DNA of 64,000 nt, from positions 124,001-188,000 of the forward strand of contig JAUICM010000004.1 in assembly GCA_030427885.1 (NCBI GenBank), in the 5' to 3' direction. Position numbers and translations under genes: made by a program. Positions 50,738-59,457 of this stretch are shown piece after piece. Within the stretch, counting starts at the first letter, position 1. Each line of letters opens with the position of its first letter. The notes beneath the pieces are model-generated. The model ran no database searches. It was given only the letters and a program-made list of their open reading frames with translations, and was not told where the DNA came from. Source of the DNA: Rhodothermia bacterium (GTDB taxonomy: Bacteria; Bacteroidota; Rhodothermia; Balneolales; Balneolaceae).

Positions 50738-51502
50738 TCACTCCCCGGAGGTGGCATGAACCTCTGCCTCCTGGGCAAGAGCAAGCACCGCCTGCTGGTA
50801 CATGGAGCTTGGGTTGTAGCGAAGAATTGATTTTTCGAGGGAGCCAGTAACTTCTTTATAGTGTGATAAATAGTTGGCCACCGAATAGATATTGCTGGGC
50901 ATATCGTAGAGATCGCCACCTACAAACCAACGGTTAAGAGACCACGGAATGAACTGAGCATAGGACATTGCCCCGGCATAACTGGATTCCATCTCCATGA
51001 TATCAAGTTTATGATCTTCGGCGAATTCAAGTAGTTCTTCGAGTTGAGCCAGAGCCCACTTTTTGCGATATCCTTCCACATACATACTCACATAGGCATT
51101 GAACGGATTATAACTGCCTCGATATTTACCAAATTCTGATTCTACTCCAATGATTCCAACAATCACCGTTTTGGGAATTCCATAATCGCTTTCCGCTTTC
51201 TCAAGTTCAGCAGCATAGGTTCTCATGAACTCAGCAGCTTTGCCTTTTTTGCGATCGAAATTGATCACTTTTTTATAGTCTTCGATCCCTTCGATCTTGA
51301 TCTCAACGGCGCGCTTGAATTTTCCGGTGATATTCTCGATCAGGCCAAACCGGGAATCCTCAAGAAGAGGTTTTATATCTTTTCCCTTTTTATTGAAATG
51401 TTCGATAAGAGCTTTGATCTCTTTGTCAGAGTCATTAGCCGAGGCCAGTCCTGAAATAAATATCAGCATACAAATGGTGAATAATACTCTCGCTCTCATC
51501 AT
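50738..51502 (-). CDS. MltB-like lytic murein transglycosylase
   Basis: A 254-residue exported protein with a signal peptide (to about ASAND) and an SLT_2/MltB-type domain. Catalytic Glu is in GIIGVESEFGKYRGSYNPFNA. The motifs YAGAMSYAQFIPWSLNRW and YDMPSNIYSVANYLSHYK are typical of the family. It cleaves the MurNAc-GlcNAc bond of peptidoglycan. It has no lipobox, so it is soluble in the periplasm. The last codons run into the repeat-rich region. A peptidoglycan enzyme beside a BlaI/BlaR1 system may be no coincidence, although the strand unit is separate. Confidence 0.88.
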   Translation of the reverse strand: MMRARVLFTICMLIFISGLASANDSDKEIKALIEHFNKKGKDIKPLLEDSRFGLIENITGKFKRAVEIKIEGIEDYKKVINFDRKKGKAAEFMRTYAAELEKAESDYGIPKTVIVGIIGVESEFGKYRGSYNPFNAYVSMYVEGYRKKWALAQLEELLEFAEDHKLDIMEMESSYAGAMSYAQFIPWSLNRWFVGGDLYDMPSNIYSVANYLSHYKEVTGSLEKSILRYNPSSMYQQAVLALAQEAEVHATSGE

Positions 51503-51585
51503 AATATTACTTAAATAGCCTTGATTAGTCAGTGCTGTAGATAACGCATTAGTATACTAAATCTGATTCAAATCAGGAAAAGTAG

Positions 51586-52383
51586 TTAATCTGCTAAAAA
51601 AGCAACGATTCTCAGTGGTGCACCGCTCCCGTCTTTGATCTTCATAGGAAGAGCGATCACATAGGCACCGGTAGCGGGAAGCTGATCCAGATTAGTCAGA
51701 TTCTCGAAGCCGGGGATGTTGTTGGCAAAAAGGATCTGATGGGTCTCATACATTTCTGACATTCCAAAATCGATGCTGGGAGTGTCCAGACCAACAGCCT
51801 TCACTTTCCTGTTATCAACCAGCCATTGTGAAGCTTCCGGATGGATACCAGGGAAGCTAAGATTGGCAACGCCTTTCTCACCACGCAAAGTAGTTCCCAG
51901 GTATGCTTCTGCATCAGGCCATTTAGCTCCAAAACCGGTATGAAAAAGCAGGATGGATCCATTGGGTATTACTCCATGCACTTCTTCCCAATGTTGAATA
52001 TCCTGAGCTGAGATCTGATAATCACGATTCTCCATAACTTTGTCAGAGACATCAATTACGATGGCGTTGCCTGTCAGCTGGTCAATGGTTAGTTCATCCA
52101 CCGTTTGCTTTCCTTCGGAGAAATGGATCGGGGCATCCAGATGGGTTCCACCATGTTCCGCTGTACTGAATTTGAATGCTTCATAGTAATAGCCTTTATC
52201 GGTCTGGCCAACAAATACGGTATCAAATTGCCAGGTGTCGGAAGTAGGCCAGTAGAGCGTTTCATGGGAGTAATCATGGGTCAGATCCACCCAACGTCCA
52301 TCATTAAAAGAATGCTTCTCGACTGGAGTACAATTAGCAATGATGAACAAAAACAGAAGTCCATAAAGAGATACAGTTTTCAT
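51586..52383 (-). CDS. cyclase-family lipoprotein (metal-dependent hydrolase)
   Basis: About 265 residues from the ATG at 52383, where a signal peptide with lipobox begins (YGLLFLFIIANCTPVE). A longer open frame to 52464 has no advantage. The cyclase/kynurenine-formamidase motif HGGTHLDAPIHFSEG supplies the metal ligands. Downstream are GSILLFHTGF and AVGLDTPSIDFG. Family members hydrolyse formylkynurenine or isatin-like substrates, but the envelope location here is unusual and the substrate is not evident. Confidence 0.87.
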   Translation of the reverse strand: MKTVSLYGLLFLFIIANCTPVEKHSFNDGRWVDLTHDYSHETLYWPTSDTWQFDTVFVGQTDKGYYYEAFKFSTAEHGGTHLDAPIHFSEGKQTVDELTIDQLTGNAIVIDVSDKVMENRDYQISAQDIQHWEEVHGVIPNGSILLFHTGFGAKWPDAEAYLGTTLRGEKGVANLSFPGIHPEASQWLVDNRKVKAVGLDTPSIDFGMSEMYETHQILFANNIPGFENLTNLDQLPATGAYVIALPMKIKDGSGAPLRIVAFLAD

Positions 52384-52491
52384 AATACAGCATTTATTGA
52401 AAGTCTTTTTAAATAAAAGTATATACCAGCTAACAAAAAAGGCTTTTGGCATTAACAGGATCAATTGAAATTTTTAGAAAATCAGGGAATT

Positions 52492-53283
52492 ATGAACACT
52501 GTTTCAAAAGATATATCGAATGTATTCAGGTTAGCTATACTGATCATCTTAGCTATGAAAATAGAGGCCAATGCCCAGAACCTAACTGATGGAATGCCAA
52601 ATTGGTTTTTGGTACCTCCTGCTGATACTGAAGAGTATATGTATACGGTTTCTTCAGGTGATTCCTATTCAGAAGCAGTGGCACTTTCTTTGCAATCAAT
52701 GGCTGGCAAACTGGAAACCAAAGTAGAGGCTCTTAAAAAGGTATTTCAGGAAGAAGTTGATGCTGGAACAACTAATAATGATGCTTCATTTAGTTCTAAC
52801 CAAAAATTTGTAATGAACCAAAATTTTGGAAAGATCAGTGTTCAGGGAATGCAAAAAAGTTTCGAAGAAGAGCAAGGTGGTGGATATAAATCGATCTATG
52901 AAAATGTAGTGAGGATAACATACTCCAAAAGTGAATTTGAGACATTTCAAATAGACTTGTATACGACTGAGGAATCGGGTTATAGCTTAAGTAAGTATGT
53001 TATCAGCGACAAAAAAATAGAGGCTGGTGCGTCCTTTGAAGATATGCTTAGTTATATGGATGAGTCAGGTATTATGACTATTAAGACAGAAAGTGTGCCC
53101 AGTAAAACCGGGCATACCTATTTTATTCAGCTTGGATTGTCTCTGGATAAATCCCTGAAAGCAACAGAGAAAGAGACTGCCCGTCAGGATTCTGTATTAT
53201 ATGAGAAGTTCAAAAAGAGTAAAGCTTTTGAAGAGCTCCAAGAGAGATTGAAAGAATTCGATGAGGATCAGGACGATCAGTAG
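52492..53283 (+). CDS. LPP20-like exported protein
   Basis: About 263 residues from the ATG at 52492. A signal peptide ends near EANAQN, then DGMPNWFLVPPADTEEYMYTVSSGDSYSEAVALSLQSMAGKLE. The P-W-F or P-E-W start, the a-y-e-A repeat and the later VRITYSKSEFETFQIDLY resemble the LPP20/FlgT-N type of fold. The C-terminal third is charged and helical (FEELQERLKEFDEDQDDQ). Possible outer-envelope protein. It stands alone between divergent neighbours. Confidence 0.7.
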   Translation: MNTVSKDISNVFRLAILIILAMKIEANAQNLTDGMPNWFLVPPADTEEYMYTVSSGDSYSEAVALSLQSMAGKLETKVEALKKVFQEEVDAGTTNNDASFSSNQKFVMNQNFGKISVQGMQKSFEEEQGGGYKSIYENVVRITYSKSEFETFQIDLYTTEESGYSLSKYVISDKKIEAGASFEDMLSYMDESGIMTIKTESVPSKTGHTYFIQLGLSLDKSLKATEKETARQDSVLYEKFKKSKAFEELQERLKEFDEDQDDQ

Positions 53284-53321
53284 TTAGTTTCAATAAAGTT
53301 AATAGAGACTTCATTTTATAA

Positions 53322-53400
53322 CTCTCGGCTAAAAGTCTTACCTTATCCTGCCTTTGAAAAAAAGCTCCTTATCCTGTTGGGAGTCCGGACTTCCCGAGAG
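53322..53400 (+). promoter_or_regulatory. structured leader candidate upstream of lpdA
   Basis: CTCTCGG (53322-53328) and AAGTC (53333-53337) pair with GACTT (53388-53392) and CCGAGAG (53394-53400). GGGAGTCCGGACTTCCC is a rival hairpin inside, and CCTTATCCTG occurs twice (53341-53350 and 53367-53376). The whole could be a regulatory leader or an mRNA end structure. Confidence 0.35.
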
Positions 53401-53458
53401 AAGTATTTAGTTTGGAAAAGGCGCCAGGAAACAAGAAAACTATTATCAAAAGGAAATC

Positions 53459-54877
53459 ATGGCAAAAGAATTTGACGTATGTGTGATCGGGTCAGGCCCC
53501 GGAGGTTATGTAGCTGCGATCCGTGCTTCTCAACTAGGGTTTAAAACAGCAATCGTGGAAAAAAGGCATCTCGGTGGAGTATGTCTGAACATTGGTTGTA
53601 TCCCTACTAAAGCACTGTTACGTTCTGCAGAGGTATTAGAGTCTATCAATCATTCAGAAGATTACGGCATCACCGTTAAGGATGTAAAAGCTGATTTTGA
53701 TGGTATTGTGAAAAGGAGCCGTGGTGTTGCCAATAAGATGAGCAAAGGTGTTCAGTTCCTGATGAAAGCAAACAAGATCGACGTTTTCATGGGAACGGGT
53801 GTTTTCAAATCGAAAACAGAACTGGCGGTTAATGATGAAAACGGTAAAGAAACCGAAAGCATCAAAGCAAAGCATTTCATTATTGCTACAGGTGCCCGTC
53901 CGCGTCAGCTTCCGGGTCTTGAGATCGATGGCGAAATGATCATTGATTCTGAAAAGGCAATGACCATGGAAAAACAGCCTAAGAAAATGGTGATCGTTGG
54001 TGCCGGAGCTATTGGTGTTGAATTTGCATACTTCTATAACACTATCGGAACAGAAGTGACTATTGTTGAGCTTCAGAAGACATTGGTTCCGGTTGAGGAT
54101 GCAGATGTGGGTCGTGAGCTCGGTAAGATCTACAAGAAAAAAGGAATTAACTGCCTCACCGAAAGCACTGTTGAAAAAGTAGAGAAGAAAGGAAAAGGTG
54201 TAGCAGTTACTGTTAAGACCAAGAAAGGCGAAGAAGTGATCGAAGCCGATGTGGTTCTTTCAGCTGTTGGTGTTACCGGAAATGTGGAAGGTCTGGGACT
54301 CGAAGATATCGGCGTTAAAGTAGAGCGTGGCGCTATCGTTGTTGATCGTTCTACCTATTCAACCGGTGTTGATGGAATTTACGCGATCGGTGATATCATC
54401 GGTGCTCCGTGGCTGGCACATAAAGCCTCTCACGAAGCGGTTGTACTGGCAGAGAAATTAGCAGGTCATAATCCAAAGCCGATCAATTACAGCAATATTC
54501 CTGGTTGTACTTATTGTGAGCCTCAGGTTGCTTCTGTTGGTTTGACTGAAGCTGCAGCCAAAGAAGAAGGCTATGATATTAAAGTGGGTAAGTTCCCGCT
54601 TTCGGCAAGTGGTAAAGCAACAGCTCTTGGCCATGAAGAAGGTTTTGTGAAAGTGGTATTTGATGCTAAATACGGCGAGTGGCTGGGTTGTCATATGATC
54701 GGTTTCGGTGTTACTGAAATGATCGCGGAAGCAGTAGTTGCCCGTGACCTGGAAACAACCGGACATGAGATCATCAGCGCGGTTCATCCACACCCAACGT
54801 TGTCTGAGGCAGTGATGGAAGCCGTGGCTGAAGCATACAACGAAGGTGTTCACTTAGGAACCCCGGTTAAGAAATAA
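53459..54877 (+). CDS. lpdA: dihydrolipoyl dehydrogenase
   Basis: A 472-residue flavoprotein. N-terminal FAD motif GSGPGGYVAAIRASQLG, redox-active pair in GGVCLNIGCIPTKAL, NAD motif GAGAIGVEFAYFYNTIG, second FAD site GVDGIYAIGDI and dimer/catalytic residues AVHPHPTLSEAVMEA. It reoxidises the lipoyl group of 2-oxoacid dehydrogenase and glycine-cleavage complexes. An AGGAAA precedes the ATG. It is followed by lipB and lipA, so the lipoate genes are grouped. Confidence 0.95.
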   Translation: MAKEFDVCVIGSGPGGYVAAIRASQLGFKTAIVEKRHLGGVCLNIGCIPTKALLRSAEVLESINHSEDYGITVKDVKADFDGIVKRSRGVANKMSKGVQFLMKANKIDVFMGTGVFKSKTELAVNDENGKETESIKAKHFIIATGARPRQLPGLEIDGEMIIDSEKAMTMEKQPKKMVIVGAGAIGVEFAYFYNTIGTEVTIVELQKTLVPVEDADVGRELGKIYKKKGINCLTESTVEKVEKKGKGVAVTVKTKKGEEVIEADVVLSAVGVTGNVEGLGLEDIGVKVERGAIVVDRSTYSTGVDGIYAIGDIIGAPWLAHKASHEAVVLAEKLAGHNPKPINYSNIPGCTYCEPQVASVGLTEAAAKEEGYDIKVGKFPLSASGKATALGHEEGFVKVVFDAKYGEWLGCHMIGFGVTEMIAEAVVARDLETTGHEIISAVHPHPTLSEAVMEAVAEAYNEGVHLGTPVKK

Positions 54878-54890
54878 GAAATATGTTGCT

Positions 54891-54967
54891 GTCATTTCGA
54901 CCAGCGGGAGAAATCTAAAGAAAGGAATTAAAGAACCCGTTAGATTTCTCATTTCACTCGAAATGAC
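54891..54967. repeat. family C repeat, 77-bp copy 1
   Basis: GTCATTTCGA (54891-54900) and TCGAAATGAC (54958-54967) are exact inverted ends. Inside, GAGAAATCTAA and TTAGATTTCTC pair, giving a long hairpin. A 77-bp copy with the same interior lies at 55943-56019. Both flank lipB. Confidence 0.85.
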
Positions 54968-54977
54968 GAAGAAAAAA

Positions 54978-55005
54978 TTTGGCTCCCGTAGGGGAGCCAT
55001 TTTTG
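54978..55005 (+). terminator. intrinsic terminator downstream of lpdA
   Basis: TGGCTCCC (54980-54987) pairs with GGGAGCCA (54992-54999) around a four-base loop, followed by a run of T (55000-55004). The A run before it makes it bidirectional. Confidence 0.85.
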
Positions 55006-55009
55006 TCTG

Positions 55010-55163
55010 AGAAAGTCTCCCCTTGAGGGGAGTGCCGCGAAGCGGGAGGGGTGTACACCCTCCGTCTTTTTGGTTTGGGAAATTAATTTAAAGGTCATCC
55101 TGAGGAAACTTCCGAAGGAACTAATCGGATAAACAACGAGGTCCTTCGCTTTTGATCAGGATA
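55010..55163. repeat. family B fragment and family A copy between lpdA and lipB
   Basis: 55010-55070 has AGTCTCCCCTTGAGGGGAGTG with GGGTGTACACCCTCC. 55094-55163 has GGTCATCCTGA with TCCGAAGGAACTAATCGG and GGTCCTTCGC, ending with TCAGGAT at 55156 (the last bases differ from the exact end). Confidence 0.7.
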
Positions 55164-55174
55164 TCTTAGAATAT

Positions 55175-55903
55175 ATGAGCGTAAAAAAAACCATCGAACT
55201 TTACGACCTGGGAACAGGTTCCTACCAGCCGGTGTGGGATCTCCAGCATAAGGTGCAGGCCAGCATTATAGAAGAAAAGCGTGCAGAGCAAAAGGGAGAT
55301 TTTAAAGGAACAAGAAAGAACGACGCGTTACTCTTTGTGGAACATCCTCATGTATATACGCTCGGCAAAAGCGGGGAAGAAGAAAATATGCTCCGTTCAA
55401 TGGCAGAGCTCACAAATCTGCATGCTGAATATGTCAAGATCGACAGAGGTGGTGATATCACCTATCACGGGCCAGGACAAATCGTTGGGTACCCCATTCT
55501 GGATCTGGATCGTTATTTCACTGATATCCACAAATATCTGCGGTATCTGGAAGAGGTATTGATCAAAATATGCGCAGATTATGGATTTGAAGCAGGAAGG
55601 ATAGACGGCCTGACCGGTGTATGGGTGGGTGAGGAAAAAATAGCTGCTATGGGAATACGATGCTCAAGATGGGTAACTATGCACGGTTTTGCATTTAATG
55701 TGAATACCGACCTGAATTACTTCAATAACATCGTGCCTTGTGGAATTCAGGACAAAGCAGTGACAAGCCTTCAAAAATTAACTGGTCGTGAAATTGACTT
55801 AAAGGAAGTGAAGGAAAGGATCGTATCTCATTTCGAAAATGTTTTCGGAGTAAACATTGAAGTGATGGGTTCAGGGCAGGAACTAGAGAAGAATTTTTTG
55901 TAA
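55175..55903 (+). CDS. lipB: octanoyltransferase (lipoyl biosynthesis)
   Basis: A 242-residue protein with the LipB motifs: FVEHPHVYTLGKSG, VKIDRGGDITYHGPGQIVGYPIL and GVWVGEEKIAAMGIRCSRWVTMHGFAFNVN, with the catalytic Cys in IVPCGI. The Lys of EKIAAMG is the other catalytic residue. It transfers octanoyl groups from acyl carrier protein to lipoyl domains. The 5' end lies right behind a family A repeat. It sits between lpdA and lipA. Confidence 0.95.
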   Translation: MSVKKTIELYDLGTGSYQPVWDLQHKVQASIIEEKRAEQKGDFKGTRKNDALLFVEHPHVYTLGKSGEEENMLRSMAELTNLHAEYVKIDRGGDITYHGPGQIVGYPILDLDRYFTDIHKYLRYLEEVLIKICADYGFEAGRIDGLTGVWVGEEKIAAMGIRCSRWVTMHGFAFNVNTDLNYFNNIVPCGIQDKAVTSLQKLTGREIDLKEVKERIVSHFENVFGVNIEVMGSGQELEKNFL

Positions 55904-55942
55904 TTTTAATGTCAGCGAAAGGGGATAAATTTTCCCTTGATT

Positions 55943-56019
55943 GGCATTTCGACCAGCGGGAGAAATCTAAAGAGAGGAATTCAAGAATCCATTAGATTTC
56001 TCGTTTCACTCGAAATGAC
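55943..56019. repeat. family C repeat, 77-bp copy 2
   Basis: GGCATTTCGA and TCGAAATGAC (56010-56019) bound the copy. It has the same length and inner AGAAATCTAAAG/TTAGATTTCTC as copy 1; the first base pair has decayed (GTCAT to GGCAT). Confidence 0.83.
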
Positions 56020-56050
56020 AAACTTATAGTATTGTTTGCAGGAAGAAATC

Positions 56051-56926
56051 ATGATCAAAGAACTTCAGGTAGTAGAGAAAAACTCAAAGCAGCGCAGACC
56101 GGAATGGTTGCGTGTTAAGCTTCCATCAGGAGAGAAGTTTAAGGAAGTACTGGATACGATCAATGAGCATAAACTGAACACGGTGTGCTCTGAAGCCCGT
56201 TGCCCGAATATGGGAGAATGCTGGGGAGCAGGTACTGCCACTTTTATGCTGTTAGGCGATGTTTGTACTCGATCGTGTGCATTTTGTGCGGTGAAAACAG
56301 GCCGTCCACCAGCCGATCTCGATTGGGATGAACCAGTTCGCGTAGCAGACGCAGCCCGAAAAATGAATTTAAAACACGTAGTTCTGACTTCCATCAACCG
56401 GGACGACAGAAAAGATGGCGGAGCCCCTATATTTGCAGCTACGCATACCGAATTAAGAAAAGTGATTCCCGGTGTTACCATTGAATCACTTATCCCGGAT
56501 TTCAGAGGTGACTGGGATACTCTGCAAATCGTTTTGGATACTCCACCAGATGTACTGAGCCATAACCTGGAAACCGTTCCGAACAAGTACAGAAGAGTTC
56601 GTCCCCAGGCTAAATATGAGCGTTCACTGGAATTGCTGCTCAGAACGAAACAAGCGGGAATTAAATCAAAAACCGGGATCATGGTTGGACTTGGCGAGAC
56701 CCGGGAAGAGGTTATTGAATTAATGCAGGACTGTGTTGATCATCAGGTAGACGTACTTACGATCGGACAGTATATGCAACCAACAAAAATGCATCATCCG
56801 GTATTAGATTGGGTACATCCGGATCAGTTTGCGGAATACAAAGAAATAGGCGAGAAACTGGGTATTGGACATGTTGAAAGCGGACCGCTGGTTCGTTCTT
56901 CTTATCATGCCGAAAGACACGTATAG
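56051..56926 (+). CDS. lipA: lipoyl synthase (radical SAM)
   Basis: About 291 residues from ATG 56051, with AGGAAG five bases upstream; a TTG at 56036 is in frame but unlikely. The auxiliary cluster is NTVCSEARCPNMGECW and the radical SAM cluster is CTRSCAFCAVKTG. VLTSINRDD, GLGETREEV and the C-terminal SGPLVRSSYHAE (Ser ligand) are all typical. It inserts sulfur into the octanoyl chains attached by LipB. Length is normal. Confidence 0.96.
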   Translation: MIKELQVVEKNSKQRRPEWLRVKLPSGEKFKEVLDTINEHKLNTVCSEARCPNMGECWGAGTATFMLLGDVCTRSCAFCAVKTGRPPADLDWDEPVRVADAARKMNLKHVVLTSINRDDRKDGGAPIFAATHTELRKVIPGVTIESLIPDFRGDWDTLQIVLDTPPDVLSHNLETVPNKYRRVRPQAKYERSLELLLRTKQAGIKSKTGIMVGLGETREEVIELMQDCVDHQVDVLTIGQYMQPTKMHHPVLDWVHPDQFAEYKEIGEKLGIGHVESGPLVRSSYHAERHV

Positions 56927-56974
56927 TGTTTGTTCCTTTTTCCTCTTCTGTTATCTTAGACAAAAATTTCAGAC

Positions 56975-57673
56975 ATGCTCTCAACTCTAACCGTATTATT
57001 TGTTAGTTATCTGATGGGGTCGATACCTTCAGCTATTTGGGTCGGTAAGATCTTCAAAGGCGTTGATATCAGGGAGCACGGAAGTGGAAATGCGGGTACT
57101 ACAAATACCTTCCGGGTGTTGGGGGTGCCGTTCGGTATCACTGTTTTTGTAATGGATTTTTTAAAGGGATTTATCCCTTCTTTTGTTTTAAGTGCTTATG
57201 CATTCGATCTGTTTGCAGGTCCGCTTGCTCCCCCTAACTGGGAAGTAGAAGCATTTCTGAAGATCGCCTGTGGTTTGTTTGCTGTGATTGGGCATATGTT
57301 TCCGATCTTTGCAAGGTTCAAAGGAGGTAAGGGAGCGGCTACCGCATGTGGTATGCTTTTTGGTATTGAACCGATCTCAATTTCGATCTCTTCCATCATT
57401 TTTATATCAACCATTTTCATCTCCAGGTACGTATCTCTCGCGTCCATGCTTGCATCCTTTTTCTACCCGATCGCACTCCTTGTTTTACGATTCGGTTTCG
57501 GGATGAAGATCGATTCCAGTATTGTCATTTTTGGAGCGATCGTAGCCGCAGGTATCATCATCAAACATAAATCCAATATTCAGCGCCTGCTTGCAGGAAC
57601 CGAGAGTAAAGTGGGTAAAAAGAAAAAAGAAGATTGCGCTACTGAAACAGAGGCGGTCGAGGTAGGAGCATGA
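56975..57673 (+). CDS. plsY: acyl-phosphate glycerol-3-phosphate acyltransferase
   Basis: A 232-residue membrane protein with about five helices. The PlsY motifs are SYLMGSIPSAIWVGK, the HGSGNAGTTNTFRVLG block, GHMFPIFARFKGGKGAATACG and the later IKHKSNIQRLLAGTESKVG. It makes lysophosphatidic acid, the first step of phospholipid synthesis with acyl-phosphate. It overlaps gpsA by four bases, which links supply of glycerol-3-phosphate to its use. Confidence 0.95.
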   Translation: MLSTLTVLFVSYLMGSIPSAIWVGKIFKGVDIREHGSGNAGTTNTFRVLGVPFGITVFVMDFLKGFIPSFVLSAYAFDLFAGPLAPPNWEVEAFLKIACGLFAVIGHMFPIFARFKGGKGAATACGMLFGIEPISISISSIIFISTIFISRYVSLASMLASFFYPIALLVLRFGFGMKIDSSIVIFGAIVAAGIIIKHKSNIQRLLAGTESKVGKKKKEDCATETEAVEVGA

Positions 57674-58680
57674 AAAATGTAACTATTGTCGGTGCGGGAA
57701 GTTTCGGAACAGCGCTGGCAACGGTATTGGACACCGCCGGAAATAATGTTCAGATCTGGGCCCGGGAAAAAGAGATCGTAGATTCGATCAATAATGAGCA
57801 CCGAAACCTGGCCTATCTACAGGATCTGAAGCTTCCTGATTCGATCAAAGCGTATCATGATCTGGAAAAATGTCTGAGAAATCAGGATATGGTGTTGTTT
57901 GCGACCCCATCACATACACTGCGAGAGGTTGCAGCAAGAATAAAACCCTGCCTGGATGGAGATGAGATCCTGGTGACAGTATCAAAAGGAATAGAAAATG
58001 AGACCTTTAAGACCATGTCTCAGATACTGATAGAGGTGATGGAAGGAGTAACCTATGAGGATAAGATAGGTGTGCTGTACGGCCCAAGTCACGCAGAGGA
58101 AGTAGCTACACTGAAACCAACTACAGTAGTGGCAGCAGCGTATTCATCCAGAACAGCTAAAGAAATTCAGAATACCTTTCTCACACCCATGTTCAGAGTG
58201 TATGTGAACAACGATGTGGTTGGAGTTGAGATCGGTGGTTCCGTCAAGAATATCATGGCTATTGCAGCCGGAGTAATTGATGGAGCTGAGCTTGGAGACA
58301 ATGCCAAAGCAGCACTCATCACCCGCGGGCTTCACGAAATGAAAAGAATGGGAGCAATGATGGGAGCTCACCCGGATACTTTTTCAGGATTAACAGGGAT
58401 GGGTGATCTCATCGTAACCTGTACTTCCGCGCACAGCCGGAACAGATATGTGGGACATCAGATCGGATTAGGTAGAAAATTAGATGAGATCATTGAAAGT
58501 ATGAGTATGGTGGCTGAGGGGATCAAGACCACCAAATCAGTTCACGACTGGGCTGTAAAGAACAGAGTTGATATGCCCATCACTTCAGCGGTTTACAAAG
58601 TTTTATTTGAGGATGTAGACCCTAAAGACGCAATGAATGCGTTAATGACACGTGATCCCAAAGACGAAATTATAATTTAA
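57670..58680 (+). CDS. gpsA: NAD(P)-dependent glycerol-3-phosphate dehydrogenase
   Basis: A 336-residue enzyme. Cofactor loop VGAGSFGTALATVLDTAGNNV, VSKGIE, GPSHAEEVA, the catalytic Lys in GGSVKNIMAIAAGV and the TFSGLTGMGDLIVTC loop are present. It makes glycerol-3-phosphate from dihydroxyacetone phosphate for PlsY. The start codon overlaps the plsY stop. The end falls 34 bases before the next transcription unit. Confidence 0.96.
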   Translation: MKNVTIVGAGSFGTALATVLDTAGNNVQIWAREKEIVDSINNEHRNLAYLQDLKLPDSIKAYHDLEKCLRNQDMVLFATPSHTLREVAARIKPCLDGDEILVTVSKGIENETFKTMSQILIEVMEGVTYEDKIGVLYGPSHAEEVATLKPTTVVAAAYSSRTAKEIQNTFLTPMFRVYVNNDVVGVEIGGSVKNIMAIAAGVIDGAELGDNAKAALITRGLHEMKRMGAMMGAHPDTFSGLTGMGDLIVTCTSAHSRNRYVGHQIGLGRKLDEIIESMSMVAEGIKTTKSVHDWAVKNRVDMPITSAVYKVLFEDVDPKDAMNALMTRDPKDEIII

Positions 58681-58728
58681 CACGACTTAAGACGGCAATC
58701 CTAAAGTCGAAAGTTGAAGATCGTAACA

Positions 58729-59427
58729 ATGAAGAACGAACTCGACTTTTACCTTCAGCATACGGGCTCGGTAGAGGTATCGTCCATGACCCGTCAGGAC
58801 CTGAAAAACCTGATCGCTACAGGCGAAAGCTCCTTTTTAGAATTTAAGCACAGAGTATCATCTCCGGAGAAGATCGCTCGCGAAATAGCTGCCTTTGCAA
58901 ACACAAAAGGCGGGACTATTCTCATCGGTGTAAGTGATAACGGCGACCTCACAGGCGTGGAAAGCTATATGGAAGAAGAATTCTGGCTTTCTCAGGCAGC
59001 ACATGATGTATGTACCCCCCGGGTAGAAATTAAGATAGAACTGTTCAACAAGGGCAATCGGGATATTCTGATCGTGACCGTTCCCGAGGTTGAGGAGAAG
59101 CCCGTTTACCTGAAAGGAAAGAAACAAAGAACGGTGTATGTGCGCCAGGAGGATGAAAGTGTGGTTGCATCAGATGAGTTCGTTGAGGTTTTGAAAAGAG
59201 GAGGTTCAGACGAAGGAGTCACCTTCGAGTATGGGGAAAAAGAACAATTACTGTTTCGCTTCCTGAATGAGTATGGAGATATCACGGTTAAGCGGTTCTC
59301 CATTATCATTAATGCTACAACATACCGGGCTGCGCAAATACTGGTAAATTTGGTGAGCGCCGGCATTCTGGACCTTTATGAAAAGGATGGAGTTGCACAC
59401 TATACTTTTTCCAAGAAAAGTGCGTAA
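58729..59427 (+). CDS. AlbA_2 (Schlafen-like) DNA/RNA-binding protein
   Basis: About 232 residues from the ATG at 58729; a TTG at 58714 is in frame. The AlbA_2 domain is clear: GESSFLEFKHRVSSPEKIAREIAAFANTKGGTILIGVSDNG (about 32-72), then YMEEEFWLSQA and the beta part up to KPVYLKGKKQRTVYVRQED. A C-terminal winged helix follows (LLFRFLNEYGDITVKRFSI). Such proteins often act as transcription regulators or nucleic-acid sensors. It lies between gpsA and the Fe-S carrier; the link is unclear. Confidence 0.85.
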   Translation: MKNELDFYLQHTGSVEVSSMTRQDLKNLIATGESSFLEFKHRVSSPEKIAREIAAFANTKGGTILIGVSDNGDLTGVESYMEEEFWLSQAAHDVCTPRVEIKIELFNKGNRDILIVTVPEVEEKPVYLKGKKQRTVYVRQEDESVVASDEFVEVLKRGGSDEGVTFEYGEKEQLLFRFLNEYGDITVKRFSIIINATTYRAAQILVNLVSAGILDLYEKDGVAHYTFSKKSA

Positions 59428-59457
59428 TTTTGAAGGGTTCTAAATAAAGAGAAGAAA

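Noticed and set aside
50633-50830. A 65-residue open frame (MGTFAQDDFRF) right of the BlaR array
   Set aside because: It reads through a repeat fragment and then antisense to the end of the transglycosylase gene.
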